Source: Bacillus sp. FJAT-29814 (GTDB lineage: Bacteria > Bacillota > Bacilli > Bacillales > Cytobacillaceae). From it: a stretch of DNA of 64,000 bases. Under the pieces are notes generated by a model. The model was not told the origin of the DNA. It saw only the letters and a program-made list of their open reading frames with translations, and made no database searches. The stretch lies in NCBI RefSeq assembly GCF_001510715.1, contig NZ_LMTJ01000004.1, positions 186,001 to 250,000 on the forward strand. Direction: 5' to 3'. Every line of letters begins with the position of its first letter. Within the stretch, counting starts at the first letter, position 1. Below, in pieces: positions 20,792 to 31,549 of the stretch. The position numbers and the translations under genes were made by a program.

Positions 20792-20998
20792 TTATTGTTG
20801 CTTAAGGCCGTATTTTTTGTTGAATCGGTCAACACGTCCGCCTGCTTCAGCAAACTTTTGACGACCAGTATAGAACGGGTGGCACTCAGAGCAAGTTTCA
20901 ACGCGAATCTCTTTTTTCACTGATCCGCTTTCGAAAGTGTTGCCACATGCGCAAGTCACCGTTACTAATTTATAATTTGGATGAATTCCTGCTTTCAT
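20792..20998 (-). CDS. rpmE: 50S ribosomal protein L31 (zinc-binding type)
   Basis: Large-subunit protein with the zinc ligands in CACGNTF and [10 protein letters not shown], so this is the C+ form. The ATG at 20996-20998 lies 9 nt after AAGGAG and gives 68 residues starting [14 protein letters not shown], like B. subtilis (66). The in-frame ATG nine bases upstream is too close to the Shine-Dalgarno. A clear promoter and terminator make it a single-gene unit. Confidence 0.97.
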   Translation of the reverse strand: MKAGIHPNYKLVTVTCACGNTFESGSVKKEIRVETCSECHPFYTGRQKFAEAGGRVDRFNKKYGLKQQ

Positions 20999-21095
20999 TC
21001 TTGTCATCTCCTTCCGCCCTGAATCATTCGAAACAGAGTTATATAAAGTGCCTGTCTAAAAACAAACACCCAATTACTAAAAACACACTGAAGCT

Positions 21096-21124
21096 ATTAT
21101 AACAGGCGACCCTGCCATTTGCAA
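21096..21124 (-). promoter_or_regulatory. sigma-A promoter of rpmE
   Basis: Minus strand TTGCAA (21119-21124) and TATAAT (21096-21101) with a 17-bp spacer. TATAAT is perfect. The leader to the rpmE start is about 90 nt. Confidence 0.75.
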
Positions 21125-21188
21125 GATGGGACTTTCAGGAACAGCCTGTCTTTTTTTGGGAAAATAAATCCTGTTTACGCCGTAAAAG

Positions 21189-22454
21189 CTACGAGCGGCG
21201 CATTTTCAATTCTTCTCCGATTTGATCAAAGAAGTCCTGATTCGATTTTGTCTGGCGCAATTTTTTCAGGAAGCGCTCGGCGAAATCAGGCGAGTCGGAC
21301 ATCGATTTGCGAATTGCCCATAACTTGTCCAGATGATCCTTCGGAATCAACAGCTCTTCCTTACGCGTTCCGGAACGGCGGATATCAAGCGCAGGGAAAA
21401 TCCGGCGCTCAGCAAGCTGACGATCAAGGTGCAGTTCCATGTTACCAGTGCCTTTGAATTCCTCATAAATGACGTCATCCATCCGTGAGCCGGTGTCGAC
21501 TAATGCTGTCGCAAGGATGGTCAAGCTGCCGCCTTCCTCGATATTACGGGCAGCCCCGAAGAACCTCTTCGGACGGTGGAACGCCGCTGGGTCAATACCA
21601 CCCGATAGAGTCCGGCCGCTTGGCGGAATCACCAGGTTATAGGCACGGGCCAAACGAGTAATACTATCCATAAGAATCACGACATCGCGCTTATGCTCCA
21701 CAAGGCGCATCGCCCGGTCCAGCACAAGCTCAGCAACCTTGATATGGTTTTCCGGAACCTCGTCAAACGTGGAGCTGACGACATCGCCAGCAACCGAACG
21801 CTCGATGTCGGTTACCTCTTCCGGACGTTCATCAATCAGAAGTACAATCAATTCGACATCAGGATGGTTGGTGGTAATGCTATTGGCAATTTCCTTCAGT
21901 AGCATCGTTTTACCAGCTTTCGGCGGCGCGACAATCAGACCACGCTGGCCAAAACCGACTGGGGCGACGAGGTCCATAATCCGAGTCGACAACGCCTTTT
22001 GACTTGTCTCCAACCGCATCATCCGGTTCGGATAAAGCGGGGTCAAGGCCGGGAAGTATACGCGTTCCTTTGCCGATTCAGGGTCTTCCCCGTTGACCGC
22101 TTCCACATGCAGCAAACCAAAATAGCGTTCATTTTCCTTTGGCGGACGAACTTTACCTGATACCTTGTCCCCATTCCGCAGGTCAAAACGGCGGATCTGC
22201 GATGCGGAAATATAAATATCCTCCGAGCTTGGGGAATAGTTGATTGGTCGCAAGAATCCGAAGCCTTCCGATTGAATGATTTCGAGGACGCCTTCCATGA
22301 AGAAATAACCCTGCTGTTCGGCACGGGATTTCAAAATCGCAAAAATTAATTCTTTTTTCGTTAATTTGCTGTAGTAGGTCACTTTATATTCGCGCGCAAG
22401 CTCGTAAAGCTCCTTCAGCTTCATGTTTTCTAAAATTGAAATTGTTAAGTCCAT
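21189..22454 (-). CDS. rho: Transcription termination factor Rho
   Basis: RNA-dependent hexameric ATPase that ends untranslated transcripts. It shows the N-terminal Rho-N helices ([19 protein letters not shown]), the S1-like RNA-binding domain ([17 protein letters not shown]), Walker [15 protein letters not shown] and Walker [17 protein letters not shown]. The ATG at 22452-22454 gives 421 residues starting [12 protein letters not shown], aligned with B. subtilis (427). The Shine-Dalgarno is weak. An in-frame start at 22502 would add 16 non-conserved residues. Confidence 0.96.
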   Translation of the reverse strand: MDLTISILENMKLKELYELAREYKVTYYSKLTKKELIFAILKSRAEQQGYFFMEGVLEIIQSEGFGFLRPINYSPSSEDIYISASQIRRFDLRNGDKVSGKVRPPKENERYFGLLHVEAVNGEDPESAKERVYFPALTPLYPNRMMRLETSQKALSTRIMDLVAPVGFGQRGLIVAPPKAGKTMLLKEIANSITTNHPDVELIVLLIDERPEEVTDIERSVAGDVVSSTFDEVPENHIKVAELVLDRAMRLVEHKRDVVILMDSITRLARAYNLVIPPSGRTLSGGIDPAAFHRPKRFFGAARNIEEGGSLTILATALVDTGSRMDDVIYEEFKGTGNMELHLDRQLAERRIFPALDIRRSGTRKEELLIPKDHLDKLWAIRKSMSDSPDFAERFLKKLRQTKSNQDFFDQIGEELKMRRS

Positions 22455-22700
22455 GTGTACACCACTCTTTTTAATTTTTCCGTCATATCTGTTCGTTTTC
22501 ACGGCGAGAAATGATTGTTAATATAGTAGATTCGAGGAAATGAAATTGAAGTGAAAAGAAATGAATAGAATAGCAGAAAAAAACAACTAAAACAATTCCT
22601 ATTTTACCCTCTTTTCAAAAAATTAATCAACCAAATTTTTTATGAACATTTAATTGGAAATTCATTCTGGAAGGAATTGATTGGGAGTTGTTATTTTTTG

Positions 22701-22731
22701 TGTGAGGCATCCTACCAGAGGATGCCTCACA
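22701..22731 (-). other. glpX-rho intercistronic hairpin
   Basis: A perfect 13-bp stem TGTGAGGCATCCT/AGGATGCCTCACA with a 5-nt loop, 8 bp after the glpX stop. On the minus strand it is followed by A residues rather than U, so it is not a canonical intrinsic terminator in the direction of transcription. Confidence 0.65.
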
Positions 22732-22739
22732 TAAGATAC

Positions 22740-23699
22740 TTAAAGTACCAGGTTTGGTTTCTTTTTCAAACTGTGGCGGCCTTCGATGAAGCGAACAGTT
22801 CCAGATTTTGCGCGCATGACAACGGAGTGAGTCGATGCGTAGGCACCTTTGAACTGGACGCCGCGTAGCAGTTCGCCGTCGGTGACACCTGTTGCGGTAA
22901 AGATGGCATCGTCACCCTTGACGAGGTCTTCCATGCGCAGGATGCGTGTGACATCCAGACCCATCTTTATGCAGCGCTCAAGCTCGGCATCATTTTGCGG
23001 CAGGAGTTTTCCGATTAGTTCACCGCCGAGACATTTCAGAGCTACGGCTGAAATAACACCCTCAGGCGCACCGCCTGAGCCAAACAGAATATCCACACCG
23101 GTGTTATCAAAAGCGGTGTTGATAGCACCGGCAACGTCGCCATCGTTAATCAGCTTAATCCGGGCACCGGCTTCGCGAATCTGGGCAACGATATGCTCAT
23201 GGCGCGGACGGTTTAAAACTGTCGCCACGACATCCTCAATGTCCTTGTTTTTCGCCTTTGCGACAGCCCGCAGATTATCAATCACAGGAGCGTTTATATC
23301 AATCAAACCGACGGCTTCAGGCCCAACGGCGATTTTTTCCATATACATATCCGGAGCATGAAGCAGGTTTCCATGGTCGGCTACTGCTAAAACGGCCAGG
23401 GCATTCCAGCCCCCAGAGGCTAAAATATTGGTTCCTTCAAGCGGATCCACGGCCACATCGACGCGCGGGCCATAACCCGTTCCAAGCTTTTCACCAATAT
23501 ACAGCATCGGCGCCTCGTCCATTTCTCCCTCGCCAATCACGACAGTGCCTTTCATTGGCACGGTGTCAAACACATCGCGCATCGCAGAAGTTGCGGCACC
23601 GTCGGCTTCATCCTTTTTCCCGCGGCCCATCCAGCGCGCGGAAGCCAAGGCTGCTCCTTCGGTAACGCGAACCAGCTCCATCGTTAAACTTCTTTCCAT
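22740..23699 (-). CDS. glpX: Fructose-1,6-bisphosphatase class II
   Basis: Gluconeogenic phosphatase (fructose-1,6-bisphosphate to fructose-6-phosphate), 319 residues. Metal and phosphate motifs: [10 protein letters not shown] near residue 57, [12 protein letters not shown] near 80 and [15 protein letters not shown] near 188. The ATG is 8 nt after GGGGGA. It lies between murAB and rho as in B. subtilis and other Bacillaceae. Confidence 0.96.
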   Translation of the reverse strand: MERSLTMELVRVTEGAALASARWMGRGKKDEADGAATSAMRDVFDTVPMKGTVVIGEGEMDEAPMLYIGEKLGTGYGPRVDVAVDPLEGTNILASGGWNALAVLAVADHGNLLHAPDMYMEKIAVGPEAVGLIDINAPVIDNLRAVAKAKNKDIEDVVATVLNRPRHEHIVAQIREAGARIKLINDGDVAGAINTAFDNTGVDILFGSGGAPEGVISAVALKCLGGELIGKLLPQNDAELERCIKMGLDVTRILRMEDLVKGDDAIFTATGVTDGELLRGVQFKGAYASTHSVVMRAKSGTVRFIEGRHSLKKKPNLVL

Positions 23700-23795
23700 G
23701 CTTTCATTCCCCCATTTTTTCTACTTAACTTTTGCTTCACTTTGTCACCAATAATAATATAACACAATTAGGGGATTAGTATAGCATATATATTG

Positions 23796-25082
23796 TTACG
23801 TATTTTTCATTTGTTCCACTTCTTCTTTAGTCAACGCTTCGCGCCAAACCGTAGCGCCCAGTCCGTTCAATTTTTCAACAAGATTGCTGTAGCCGCGGTC
23901 AATATGTTCAAGGCCGGTTACCTCGGTAATCCCTTCGGCCATTAGCCCGGCAATCACAAGTGCCGCGCCGGCCCTTAGGTCGCTGGCCTTCACTTTGGCG
24001 CCCTGCAGCTGTACAGGTCCGTTTATGATTGCGGAACGCCCTTCCACCTTAATGTTGGCATTCATGCGGCGAAGCTCATCAATATGCTTAAACCGGGCAC
24101 CATATATCGTATCGGTAACCACACTCGATCCGGTCGCCCTTGTTAACAGCGACGTAAACGGCTGCTGCAGGTCGGTTGGAAATCCTGGATACACAAGCGT
24201 TTTGATATCGACTGTTTTCAGTTTGTCCGTACCGCTGACAAACACTTGGTCATCACCAGTCTCCACGGTGACGCCCATTTCACGCAGCTTGGCAATCAGC
24301 GATTCCAAGTGCTGCGGAATGACGTTATCAATCAATACGCCCTCGCCCACGGCAGCCCCGAGAATCAAATACGTTCCCGCTTCAATCCGGTCAGGGATAA
24401 TTGTGTGGCGGCAGCCATGCAGGCTATCGACACCATCGATCCGGATGACATCAGTTCCGGCACCCTTGATTTTGGCCCCCATATTCGTTAACAGCGTGGC
24501 CACATCAATAATTTCCGGTTCCTTGGCGGCATTTTCGATAATCGTCCGGCCTTTGGCGCGAACGGCAGCCAGCATGATATTAATCGTTGCGCCGACACTG
24601 ACGACGTCAAGGTAAATCCGCGCGCCGCGAAGCTCGTCCGCTCGCAGGTAAATCGCGCCTTGCTCGTTGGTAATTTGCGCACCAAGTGCCTCAAAGCCTT
24701 TGATGTGTTGGTCAATTGGTCGCGGGCCCAAGTGGCAGCCCCCGGGCAGGCCGATGACCGCTTTTTTGAAGCGACCAAGCATCGCGCCCATTAAATAATA
24801 GGAAGCACGCAACTTTTTGACCTTGCCGTTTGGCAGCGGCATTGAAATCATGGTGGAAGGGTCGACGGTCATTTCATCATCAGTAATCGTGACTTTGCCG
24901 CCGATTTCTTCCAGCAAGTCCTTCAAAATTTCCACATCTGAAATATTTGGCAATCCTTCAATTGTTACTGGTGATTCAGCTAATATAGTGGCAGGAATCA
25001 GCGCCACTGCGCTATTTTTCGCGCCGCTGATTCGAACGGTTCCCTTTAACGGATAGCCTCCGGCAATTTTAAGTTTTTCCAT
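23796..25082 (-). CDS. murAB: UDP-N-acetylglucosamine 1-carboxyvinyltransferase (MurZ-type)
   Basis: First committed step of peptidoglycan synthesis: transfers enolpyruvate from PEP to UDP-GlcNAc. It has 428 residues of the inside-out alpha/beta barrel. The catalytic, fosfomycin-reactive Cys116 is in [12 protein letters not shown]. The N-terminal Lys22-Asn23 pair ([11 protein letters not shown]) is present. By position (fba-tal-murAB-glpX-rho) it is the second Bacillus paralogue; the other copy normally lies near the atp operon outside this window. Confidence 0.95.
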   Translation of the reverse strand: MEKLKIAGGYPLKGTVRISGAKNSAVALIPATILAESPVTIEGLPNISDVEILKDLLEEIGGKVTITDDEMTVDPSTMISMPLPNGKVKKLRASYYLMGAMLGRFKKAVIGLPGGCHLGPRPIDQHIKGFEALGAQITNEQGAIYLRADELRGARIYLDVVSVGATINIMLAAVRAKGRTIIENAAKEPEIIDVATLLTNMGAKIKGAGTDVIRIDGVDSLHGCRHTIIPDRIEAGTYLILGAAVGEGVLIDNVIPQHLESLIAKLREMGVTVETGDDQVFVSGTDKLKTVDIKTLVYPGFPTDLQQPFTSLLTRATGSSVVTDTIYGARFKHIDELRRMNANIKVEGRSAIINGPVQLQGAKVKASDLRAGAALVIAGLMAEGITEVTGLEHIDRGYSNLVEKLNGLGATVWREALTKEEVEQMKNT

Positions 25083-25326
25083 TTTCGACTCCCTTCTACG
25101 CCCTGTAAACTAGTGCAGTTTAAATCGATAGGTCGTTGGCGGATTTTTCCAAAAAATCTGCCCGGCACACGGCATGTTTTCATCTATTATAGCCAATGGT
25201 AAATTTTCCTAACGTAAAAAGTCAAATTCCGACAGTTTGTCCTATTTTCTAGTTTACACGAAATTATTATTTTCATGTATCCAAATTATAAAAATTTACC
25301 TCAAAAATGGAAAAACTTGCCTTGCC

Positions 25327-25977
25327 CTATGCTTCTGTGCGGGAATTCCAGTCCTTCAGGAAGGCCTCGATGCCTTTATCGGTTAATGGATGATTGCACA
25401 AGCCCATTAACACCTTGTACGGAATCGTGGCAATGTGGGCGCCGCGTAATGCCGCTTCGGTCACATGGAGCGGATGGCGGATGGACGCCGCAATGATTTC
25501 AGTTTCAATGCCATGGACGGCAAAGATTTCTGCAATGGTGGAAATCAGGTCAAGTCCATTTTGGCCAATATCGTCAAGACGGCCAAGGAATGGAGATACA
25601 TAAGTTGCTCCTGCTCTCGCCGCAAGCAATGCTTGGTTGGCGTTGAAAATCAACGTTACGTTTGTTTTAATGCCTTCTTTAGAAAAAGCATGAACGGCCT
25701 TCAGTCCATCCGGTGTCATCGGTACTTTAACGGTAATGTTTGGGGCAATCGCAGCCAGTTCGCGGCCTTCTTTGATCATGCCTTCCGCATCAAGTGCAAT
25801 GACTTCGGCGCTGACTGATCCTGGGACTAATGCAGTGATCTCGCGCAAACGGTCATGGAAAGAGACGCCTTTTTCTTTGGCAACTAGGGTTGGATTGGTC
25901 GTAACACCAGCCAATAAACCTAATTCATGCGCTTCGCGGATTTCATCAAGATTCGCTGTATCAATAAAAAACTTCAT
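25327..25977 (-). CDS. fsa: Fructose-6-phosphate aldolase / type 3 transaldolase
   Basis: Small transaldolase-family enzyme of 216 residues forming a Schiff base through Lys84 in [12 protein letters not shown]. It shows the N-terminal [11 protein letters not shown] and GVTTNPTL and the loop [13 protein letters not shown]. In B. subtilis the orthologue (ywjH, tal) works in the pentose-phosphate pathway. Lies between fbaA and murAB. Confidence 0.95.
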   Translation of the reverse strand: MKFFIDTANLDEIREAHELGLLAGVTTNPTLVAKEKGVSFHDRLREITALVPGSVSAEVIALDAEGMIKEGRELAAIAPNITVKVPMTPDGLKAVHAFSKEGIKTNVTLIFNANQALLAARAGATYVSPFLGRLDDIGQNGLDLISTIAEIFAVHGIETEIIAASIRHPLHVTEAALRGAHIATIPYKVLMGLCNHPLTDKGIEAFLKDWNSRTEA

Positions 25978-26029
25978 TAGTTATGCCTCCTGATTCGACT
26001 CAATTTTCATTCTATTTTTAACACACTGA

Positions 26030-26053
26030 AACCGCCCCAATGATAGGGCGGTT
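26030..26053 (-). other. fbaA-fsa intercistronic hairpin
   Basis: Stem AACCGCCC/GGGCGGTT with an 8-nt loop between fbaA and fsa, without a clear U-run on the minus strand. It may be a partial terminator or mRNA stabiliser within the operon. Confidence 0.55.
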
Positions 26054-26095
26054 CAATTTTATCACAATTACAAGAAAATACCAAAATCTGTCTTT

Positions 26096-26953
26096 TTACG
26101 CTTTGCCAGAAGATCCGAATTCGCGCATTTTGCCAGTAACGGTTTCTTTGATGGCGTCACGAGCTGGACCGAGGTATTTGCGTGGATCGTATTCGTTTGG
26201 TTTTTCAGCCAATACTTGACGAACGACTTTCGCAGAAGCGATTTGGTTCTCGGTATTAACGTTAATTTTTGCGGTTCCTAAAGAAATCGATCTTTGGATG
26301 TCCTTAGTCGGAATACCAGTACCGCCGTGAAGGACTAAAGGAACACCAGTAAGGTTTCCGATTTCTTCCATTTCCTTGAAACCAAGGTTTGGTTCGCCTT
26401 TGTATGGGCCATGAACGGAACCTAATGCAGGAGCAAGCGTATCAATGCCAGTACGTTTAACCAGTTCCACACATTCTTGCGGGTCTGCATAGATTACGCC
26501 GTCAGCCACTACATCGTCTTCCTGGCCGCCGACTGTTCCTAATTCCGCTTCGACAGAAACGCCTTTTGAATGGGCATATTCTACCACTTTGGAAGTAATT
26601 TCAATATTTTCTTCAAACGGATGGTGTGAAGCGTCAATCATGACGGACGTGAAACCGGCGTCAATCGCTTCTTTACACTTTTCAAAGCTGGAGCCGTGGT
26701 CGAGGTGAATCGCCACAGGGACTGTAATATTTAAATCTTCCATTAAGCCCTCAACCATTTTTACGATGGTCTTGAAGCCAGACATGTAACGGCCTGCGCC
26801 TTCGGAAACACCAAGAATAACTGGTGAGTTTTCCGCTTGTGCGGCCTGAAGAATCGCTTGGGTGAATTCCAGGTTATTGATGTTAAACTGCCCAACAGCG
26901 TAGCCTTCCGCTTTCGCTTTTTTCAGCATTTCTGTCATGGAAACTAAAGGCAT
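26096..26953 (-). CDS. fbaA: Fructose-1,6-bisphosphate aldolase, class II
   Basis: Zinc-dependent glycolytic aldolase (285 residues). Zinc ligand His83-Asp85-His86 region in [10 protein letters not shown], further ligands around [14 protein letters not shown] and [14 protein letters not shown], and the phosphate site [10 protein letters not shown]. The length and the start [10 protein letters not shown] match B. subtilis FbaA. The Shine-Dalgarno is AAGGAGG. Confidence 0.98.
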   Translation of the reverse strand: MPLVSMTEMLKKAKAEGYAVGQFNINNLEFTQAILQAAQAENSPVILGVSEGAGRYMSGFKTIVKMVEGLMEDLNITVPVAIHLDHGSSFEKCKEAIDAGFTSVMIDASHHPFEENIEITSKVVEYAHSKGVSVEAELGTVGGQEDDVVADGVIYADPQECVELVKRTGIDTLAPALGSVHGPYKGEPNLGFKEMEEIGNLTGVPLVLHGGTGIPTKDIQRSISLGTAKINVNTENQIASAKVVRQVLAEKPNEYDPRKYLGPARDAIKETVTGKMREFGSSGKA

Positions 26954-27188
26954 GAATATTCCTCCTTAAATTTCGGTCAATATCTTTTGGATTTAGGTGC
27001 ATCATATACATGATTTCCCACCAATTTACTGAATATGTATCATTTCCAAAAAGATACCGGCCAGTTAAATTCCAATATGTATCATATCAAAATGGCGCAT
27101 GAATTGCCATTAATCCGGCGGAGTTTTGAAAAGTGTCATAATGAAAGCGACACCATTCCCTATGTAAGCGCCACTACTTTTATGTTTG
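26954..27188. other. fbaA-spo0F intergenic region
   Basis: A gap of about 310 bp. It contains AATATGTATCAT twice (27032 and 27074), 42 bp apart, which equals two 21-bp steps; no core was recognisable at the middle slot. Apart from that and the terminator at 27189-27221 nothing was recognised. A 68-codon open frame here is not supported by a start site or family. Confidence 0.5.
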
Positions 27189-27221
27189 AAAAAAAGCAGC
27201 CCCTAAGAGGTTGCTTTTTTT
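27189..27221 (-). terminator. Terminator of spo0F (bidirectional in form)
   Basis: A-run, stem AGCAACC/GGCTGCT with a short loop, T-run on both strands. It lies 45 bp after the spo0F stop. Confidence 0.85.
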
Positions 27222-27266
27222 CATCATACATTCATCTTTAAGGGAGTAAGCTAGCGACTCCCATTA

Positions 27267-27644
27267 TTAGTTTGTTTTCTGCGGAATATGTTTGCGGACC
27301 GCAGCGCGAATATCGTCAATATCGAACGGCTTGGCAAAATGCGTAATCGCCCCAAGGTCCTTGGCCTCCTGAATCATATCCAGCTCGCCATAAGCCGTCA
27401 TGATAATCACACGAATATCCGGGTCGATGACCTTCATCCGTTTTAAAATCTCAATTCCATCCATGCCGGGTATTTTCATGTCCAAGAGAACAAGGTCCGG
27501 AGCGTGATTTTTCACGATCTCCAGTGCCTGGACGCCATTGGCCGCCTGGAATGTCTTATAGCCCTCTTTTTGAAAAACTTCATTTAACAAGATTCGAATT
27601 CCAAACTGGTCATCCACGATTAATATTTTCTCTTTCTCTTTCAT
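27267..27644 (-). CDS. spo0F: Sporulation initiation phosphotransferase Spo0F
   Basis: Single-domain response regulator in the sporulation phosphorelay: takes phosphate from KinA-type kinases and passes it to Spo0B. The 125 residues contain the acid pocket Asp11/Asp12 ([11 protein letters not shown]), phosphorylation site Asp55 ([13 protein letters not shown]), Thr83 (IIMTAYGE) and Lys105 (HFAKPFD). No output domain. Divergent from ywjG, as in B. subtilis. Confidence 0.97.
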   Translation of the reverse strand: MKEKEKILIVDDQFGIRILLNEVFQKEGYKTFQAANGVQALEIVKNHAPDLVLLDMKIPGMDGIEILKRMKVIDPDIRVIIMTAYGELDMIQEAKDLGAITHFAKPFDIDDIRAAVRKHIPQKTN

Positions 27645-27845
27645 AAATCCACCTCTTCCCTATGTAATAGACACAAAATATGTATAGTTCAATTATAGAT
27701 TCTACTACCACTAGTAAAACTCCTGCATTTCCCTCGTGTATTTTTTTGGAAATGGCAAGAAGTTTGGCATTTGTTTAAAAAATACTATAATAAGAGCAGC
27801 AAACTCGTTGTAAAGGGCCGCTTGTGGCTCGAAAGGAGAATTTTC

Positions 27846-28376
27846 ATGTTAAAAATGTTTACGACCCAGCTAACCGGGGTCTTTAAAAAAATCGCCGACC
27901 AAGAGGAATTTTCCTTTGAAGACGGTGCCCGCCTGCTCGCCCAGGCTCCTGCCGGCGATGGCTCTATCTACTTATTCGGCATCAACGAGATGAAGGCAGT
28001 TGAATTTGAAGCCTTGCATGGGGTCGAGCCCTTAAAAGGCGCAAAGGCCTTAACAGAAGAGGCACTGCCTGAGCTCAGCATAGCGGACCGGGTGCTGCTC
28101 CTTTCACGGACTGCCGCCGATAAAGAGGCGGTTAACCTAGCGGCCCGGCTTCAAGAACGAGGAATCCCCTTTGTCGCCGTATCCACGGTGATGGATGAAA
28201 GTACCGGTGGCTTGACCGAGCTGGCTGACGTCCACATCGATTTGCGCCTGACAAAAGGCCTGCTGCCAGATGAGCTGGGAAATCGCTTCGGCTACCCAAC
28301 GTCGATGGCGGCGTTGTACACTTACTACGGCTTGAAATTTAACATTGATGAGATATTGGCGGAATATGAATTGTAA
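27846..28376 (+). CDS. ywjG: DUF2529 family protein YwjG
   Basis: Conserved Bacillaceae protein of unknown function, 176 residues, beginning MLKMFTTQLTGVFKKI. The middle (SIADRVLLLSRTAADKEAV, LQERGIPFVAVSTV) looks like an SIS/Rossmann-type fold. The ATG at 27846 is 8 nt after AAAGGAG; upstream in-frame codons back to 27771 would add 25 non-conserved residues. Divergent from spo0F and convergent with pyrG. Confidence 0.92.
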   Translation: MLKMFTTQLTGVFKKIADQEEFSFEDGARLLAQAPAGDGSIYLFGINEMKAVEFEALHGVEPLKGAKALTEEALPELSIADRVLLLSRTAADKEAVNLAARLQERGIPFVAVSTVMDESTGGLTELADVHIDLRLTKGLLPDELGNRFGYPTSMAALYTYYGLKFNIDEILAEYEL

Positions 28377-28380
28377 GTGA

Positions 28381-28406
28381 AACGGCCTTTTATTGGGGCC
28401 GTTTTT
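28381..28406 (+). terminator. Rho-independent terminator of ywjG
   Basis: Stem AACGGCC/GGCCGTT followed by TTTTTT on the plus strand, a few bases after the stop codon. Confidence 0.9.
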
Positions 28407-28412
28407 TCGATT

Positions 28413-28441
28413 CGCCAATAGAACCTCGATATCCGCCAATA
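28413..28441. repeat. Two-unit 21-bp phased repeat (CGCCAATA)
   Basis: CGCCAATA at 28413 and 28434, exactly 21 bp apart, in the short space between the convergent terminators of ywjG and pyrG. It has the same geometry as the longer arrays. Confidence 0.5.
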
Positions 28442-28450
28442 GAGGGCAAA

Positions 28451-28483
28451 AAAGACCAGTCCCACGAATGAAACTGGTCTTAA
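28451..28483 (-). terminator. Rho-independent terminator of pyrG
   Basis: Stem AAGACCAGT/ACTGGTCTT followed on the minus strand by TTTT; 6 bp after the pyrG stop. Confidence 0.9.
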
Positions 28484-28488
28484 AAAAA

Positions 28489-30084
<1,596 letters not shown>

Positions 30085-30196
30085 TTAATACTCCTCCTCA
30101 ACTATAGATTGTGCATTAATTGGATTGTTAAAGGACTTTTTAAAAAAATTTCACCCAAAAGCGAAAAAACTCCATGAAGACAGAGTTTTTTGTTCG

Positions 30197-30316
30197 AAAA
30201 GCGTAAGCGCCTTGCTCAGCCCCGACAAGCGCTGGAGGGCCTGACGATGAAGTCGTTCTTTGACTTCATTGGCAGGACCGAAGCGACCTCGAGGGGCTAG
30301 GCGCTGAAGCTAGACA
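30197..30316. repeat. 120-bp dispersed repeat, copy 1, in the pyrG leader
   Basis: Runs from AAAAGCGTAAGCGCCTTG to GCTGAAGCTAGACA. It is the reverse complement of the element at 35519-35638, also 120 bp, sharing most positions, including CAGCCCCGACAAGCGCTGGA, TGACTTCATTGGCAGGACCG and GAGGGGCTAG. A shortened third copy is at 55021. It lies downstream of the attenuator and upstream of the pyrG start, so it is part of the mRNA leader. Confidence 0.85.
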
Positions 30317-30319
30317 TGA

Positions 30320-30359
30320 CAAATAAAAAGCGCTCCGCTTACGCAATGTAAGGGAGCGC
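30320..30359 (-). promoter_or_regulatory. pyrG leader attenuator (CTP-sensing terminator)
   Basis: On the minus strand GCGCTCCCTTAC and GTAAGCGGAGCGC form a strong stem (30348-30359 with 30330-30342), followed by TTTTTATTT. The 5' arm contains GCTCCCTT, which can pair with extra G residues added at the GGGC start. This is the arrangement known from B. subtilis pyrG, where low CTP causes reiterative G addition and antitermination. Confidence 0.8.
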
Positions 30360-30394
30360 ATATTGGTTAAATACATTCGTTCCTTTTTTAAGGA

Positions 30395-30434
30395 GCCCAA
30401 AAAAGATAATACAAGGGGCTGATGAAAAAGTCAA
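30395..30434 (-). promoter_or_regulatory. sigma-A promoter and GGGC start of pyrG
   Basis: Minus strand TTGACT (30429-30434), 17-bp spacer, TATTAT (30406-30411), then CTTTTTT and GGGCTCC. Initiation at the G at 30398 gives a transcript starting GGGCUCC, needed for CTP-dependent reiterative transcription. Confidence 0.8.
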
Positions 30435-30493
30435 GCACGCAACTTGATAGACAGCCAGCTTCTTAGGCGGCCAAGTTTAGCGGACGTACCCGA

Positions 30494-31069
30494 TTACAGG
30501 TCTTCATCCTCGTCTTCATCCAATTCAAGCTCTTCTTCCTCGTCGAGTTCTTCGTCAAGCTCTTCTTCCTCGTCGAGTTCGAATTCCTCATCATCTTCCA
30601 ACACTTCTTCGTCCTCAAACTCATCGACTTCATCGATTTCATCAAAAACTTCTTCTTCATCATCAAGAAGATCGTCCTCATCGTCAAAATCGTCGATGTC
30701 ATCGAATTCCTCTTCTTCAATCTCATCAAAGTCTTCGATTTCATCCTCGTCGACAACCTTCTTAAGCTTCTTCTTCTTCGGCTTGACCGCGGTCACAACT
30801 TCCTCTTCCTGGGTATCAACTGGATACCAAACGCGAAGTCCCCAACGGTTTTCACCCAAAGAAAGGAAACGTCCGTCGACATTTAAATCGGTATAAAATT
30901 GAGCCAGACGAGCGCGCATTTCCTTTTCAGAAAGACCGGTAGCCGCAGTAATTTCGCTGACCAATTCACTAAAGGAAATCGGCTGCTTGCTATTTTTCAT
31001 GTATTCGTAAGCCATTTCGATGAGGGATAACTGTTGTAACTCCTCTTTTGAGTATTGTGCTAAACTCAA
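30494..31069 (-). CDS. rpoE: DNA-directed RNA polymerase subunit delta
   Basis: Firmicute-specific RNA polymerase subunit that speeds recycling and affects promoter selection. The N-terminal HARE-HTH domain (SLIEMAYEYMKNSKQPISF, RLAQFYTDLNVDGRFLSLG, WGLRVWYP) is followed by a lysine tract (KPKKKKLKK) and an almost entirely acidic C-terminal tail of about 85 residues. A TTG at 31067-31069 sits 8 nt after AAAGGAAG and gives 191 residues starting (M)SLAQYSKEEL, aligned with B. subtilis. A GTG nine bases upstream abuts the Shine-Dalgarno. A serine-rich open frame on the opposite strand is a shadow. Confidence 0.95.
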   Translation of the reverse strand: MSLAQYSKEELQQLSLIEMAYEYMKNSKQPISFSELVSEITAATGLSEKEMRARLAQFYTDLNVDGRFLSLGENRWGLRVWYPVDTQEEEVVTAVKPKKKKLKKVVDEDEIEDFDEIEEEEFDDIDDFDDEDDLLDDEEEVFDEIDEVDEFEDEEVLEDDEEFELDEEEELDEELDEEEELELDEDEDEDL

Positions 31070-31216
31070 TTTTGGCACTTCCTTTCTCTATTTAACACTC
31101 TATTATGAGTGATTAACGGGCAATGTATGGATTTGTCCCCAAATTTAAACATATTCTTCATTATAAACAAATTCTTCCGGTTTATGCTAGTTCCATCTGC
31201 CGTTTTGCTTGATTTT

Positions 31217-31390
31217 TTACTCAGGCGGCTTTTCTTCATGTTCTTTGCTGAGTTTAATCTCCTTAATCGCGATCATCAAGAAGAAAATGGCTAGCAGCAG
31301 AAAGGAAACTGCCCCCAATTGCCGCTCGTAAAGATAATATAATGGCCAGGCTGTAATGAGTAAAATAATGATAATCCGACTTGCCTTCAC
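31217..31390 (-). CDS. Small membrane protein of unknown function
   Basis: I do not recognise a family. The 57 residues form two hydrophobic segments (IIIILLITAWPLYYLY and GAVSFLLLAIFFLMIAI) separated by a short ERQL loop, with a charged tail KEIKLSKEHEEKPPE. A GTG at 31388-31390 lies 5-6 nt after GGCAGGTG. It sits between icmF and rpoE on the minus strand, with 147 bp of non-coding DNA to rpoE. Confidence 0.6.
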   Translation of the reverse strand: MKASRIIIILLITAWPLYYLYERQLGAVSFLLLAIFFLMIAIKEIKLSKEHEEKPPE

Positions 31391-31477
31391 ACGTTGACAC
31401 CTGCCCAACCGTTATCTTGGTAAATACTATCCTGATTATAAAGGATATAGCTTAATATTGGAAAATATTTTTTAATA

Positions 31478-31510
31478 CAAAAGGACCGGGCATTTAAGCC
31501 CGGTATCCTT
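31478..31510 (-). terminator. Terminator of icmF
   Basis: Stem AAGGATACCGGGC/GCCCGGTCCTT with a 2-nt bulge, followed on the minus strand by TTGTATT. Located 40 bp after the icmF stop. Confidence 0.75.
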
Positions 31511-31549
31511 TAAAAATTCCGGCACCAATTAGGTGCTTTCGCCGTTCTG

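Noticed and set aside
21119..21160. Intrinsic terminator of rho in the rho-rpmE gap
   Set aside because: Only a 4-bp CAGG/CCTG stem with a T-run on the plus strand, the wrong direction for rho; it overlaps the rpmE -35 element.
27032..27085. AATATGTATCAT twice, 42 bp apart, as a further phased array
   Set aside because: The distance equals two 21-bp steps, but no core was recognisable at the middle position, so two copies are not enough.
30444..30896. Serine-rich 150-codon plus-strand open frame
   Set aside because: Antisense shadow of the acidic tail of rpoE, whose GAA/GAT codons read as TCx serine codons on the other strand.
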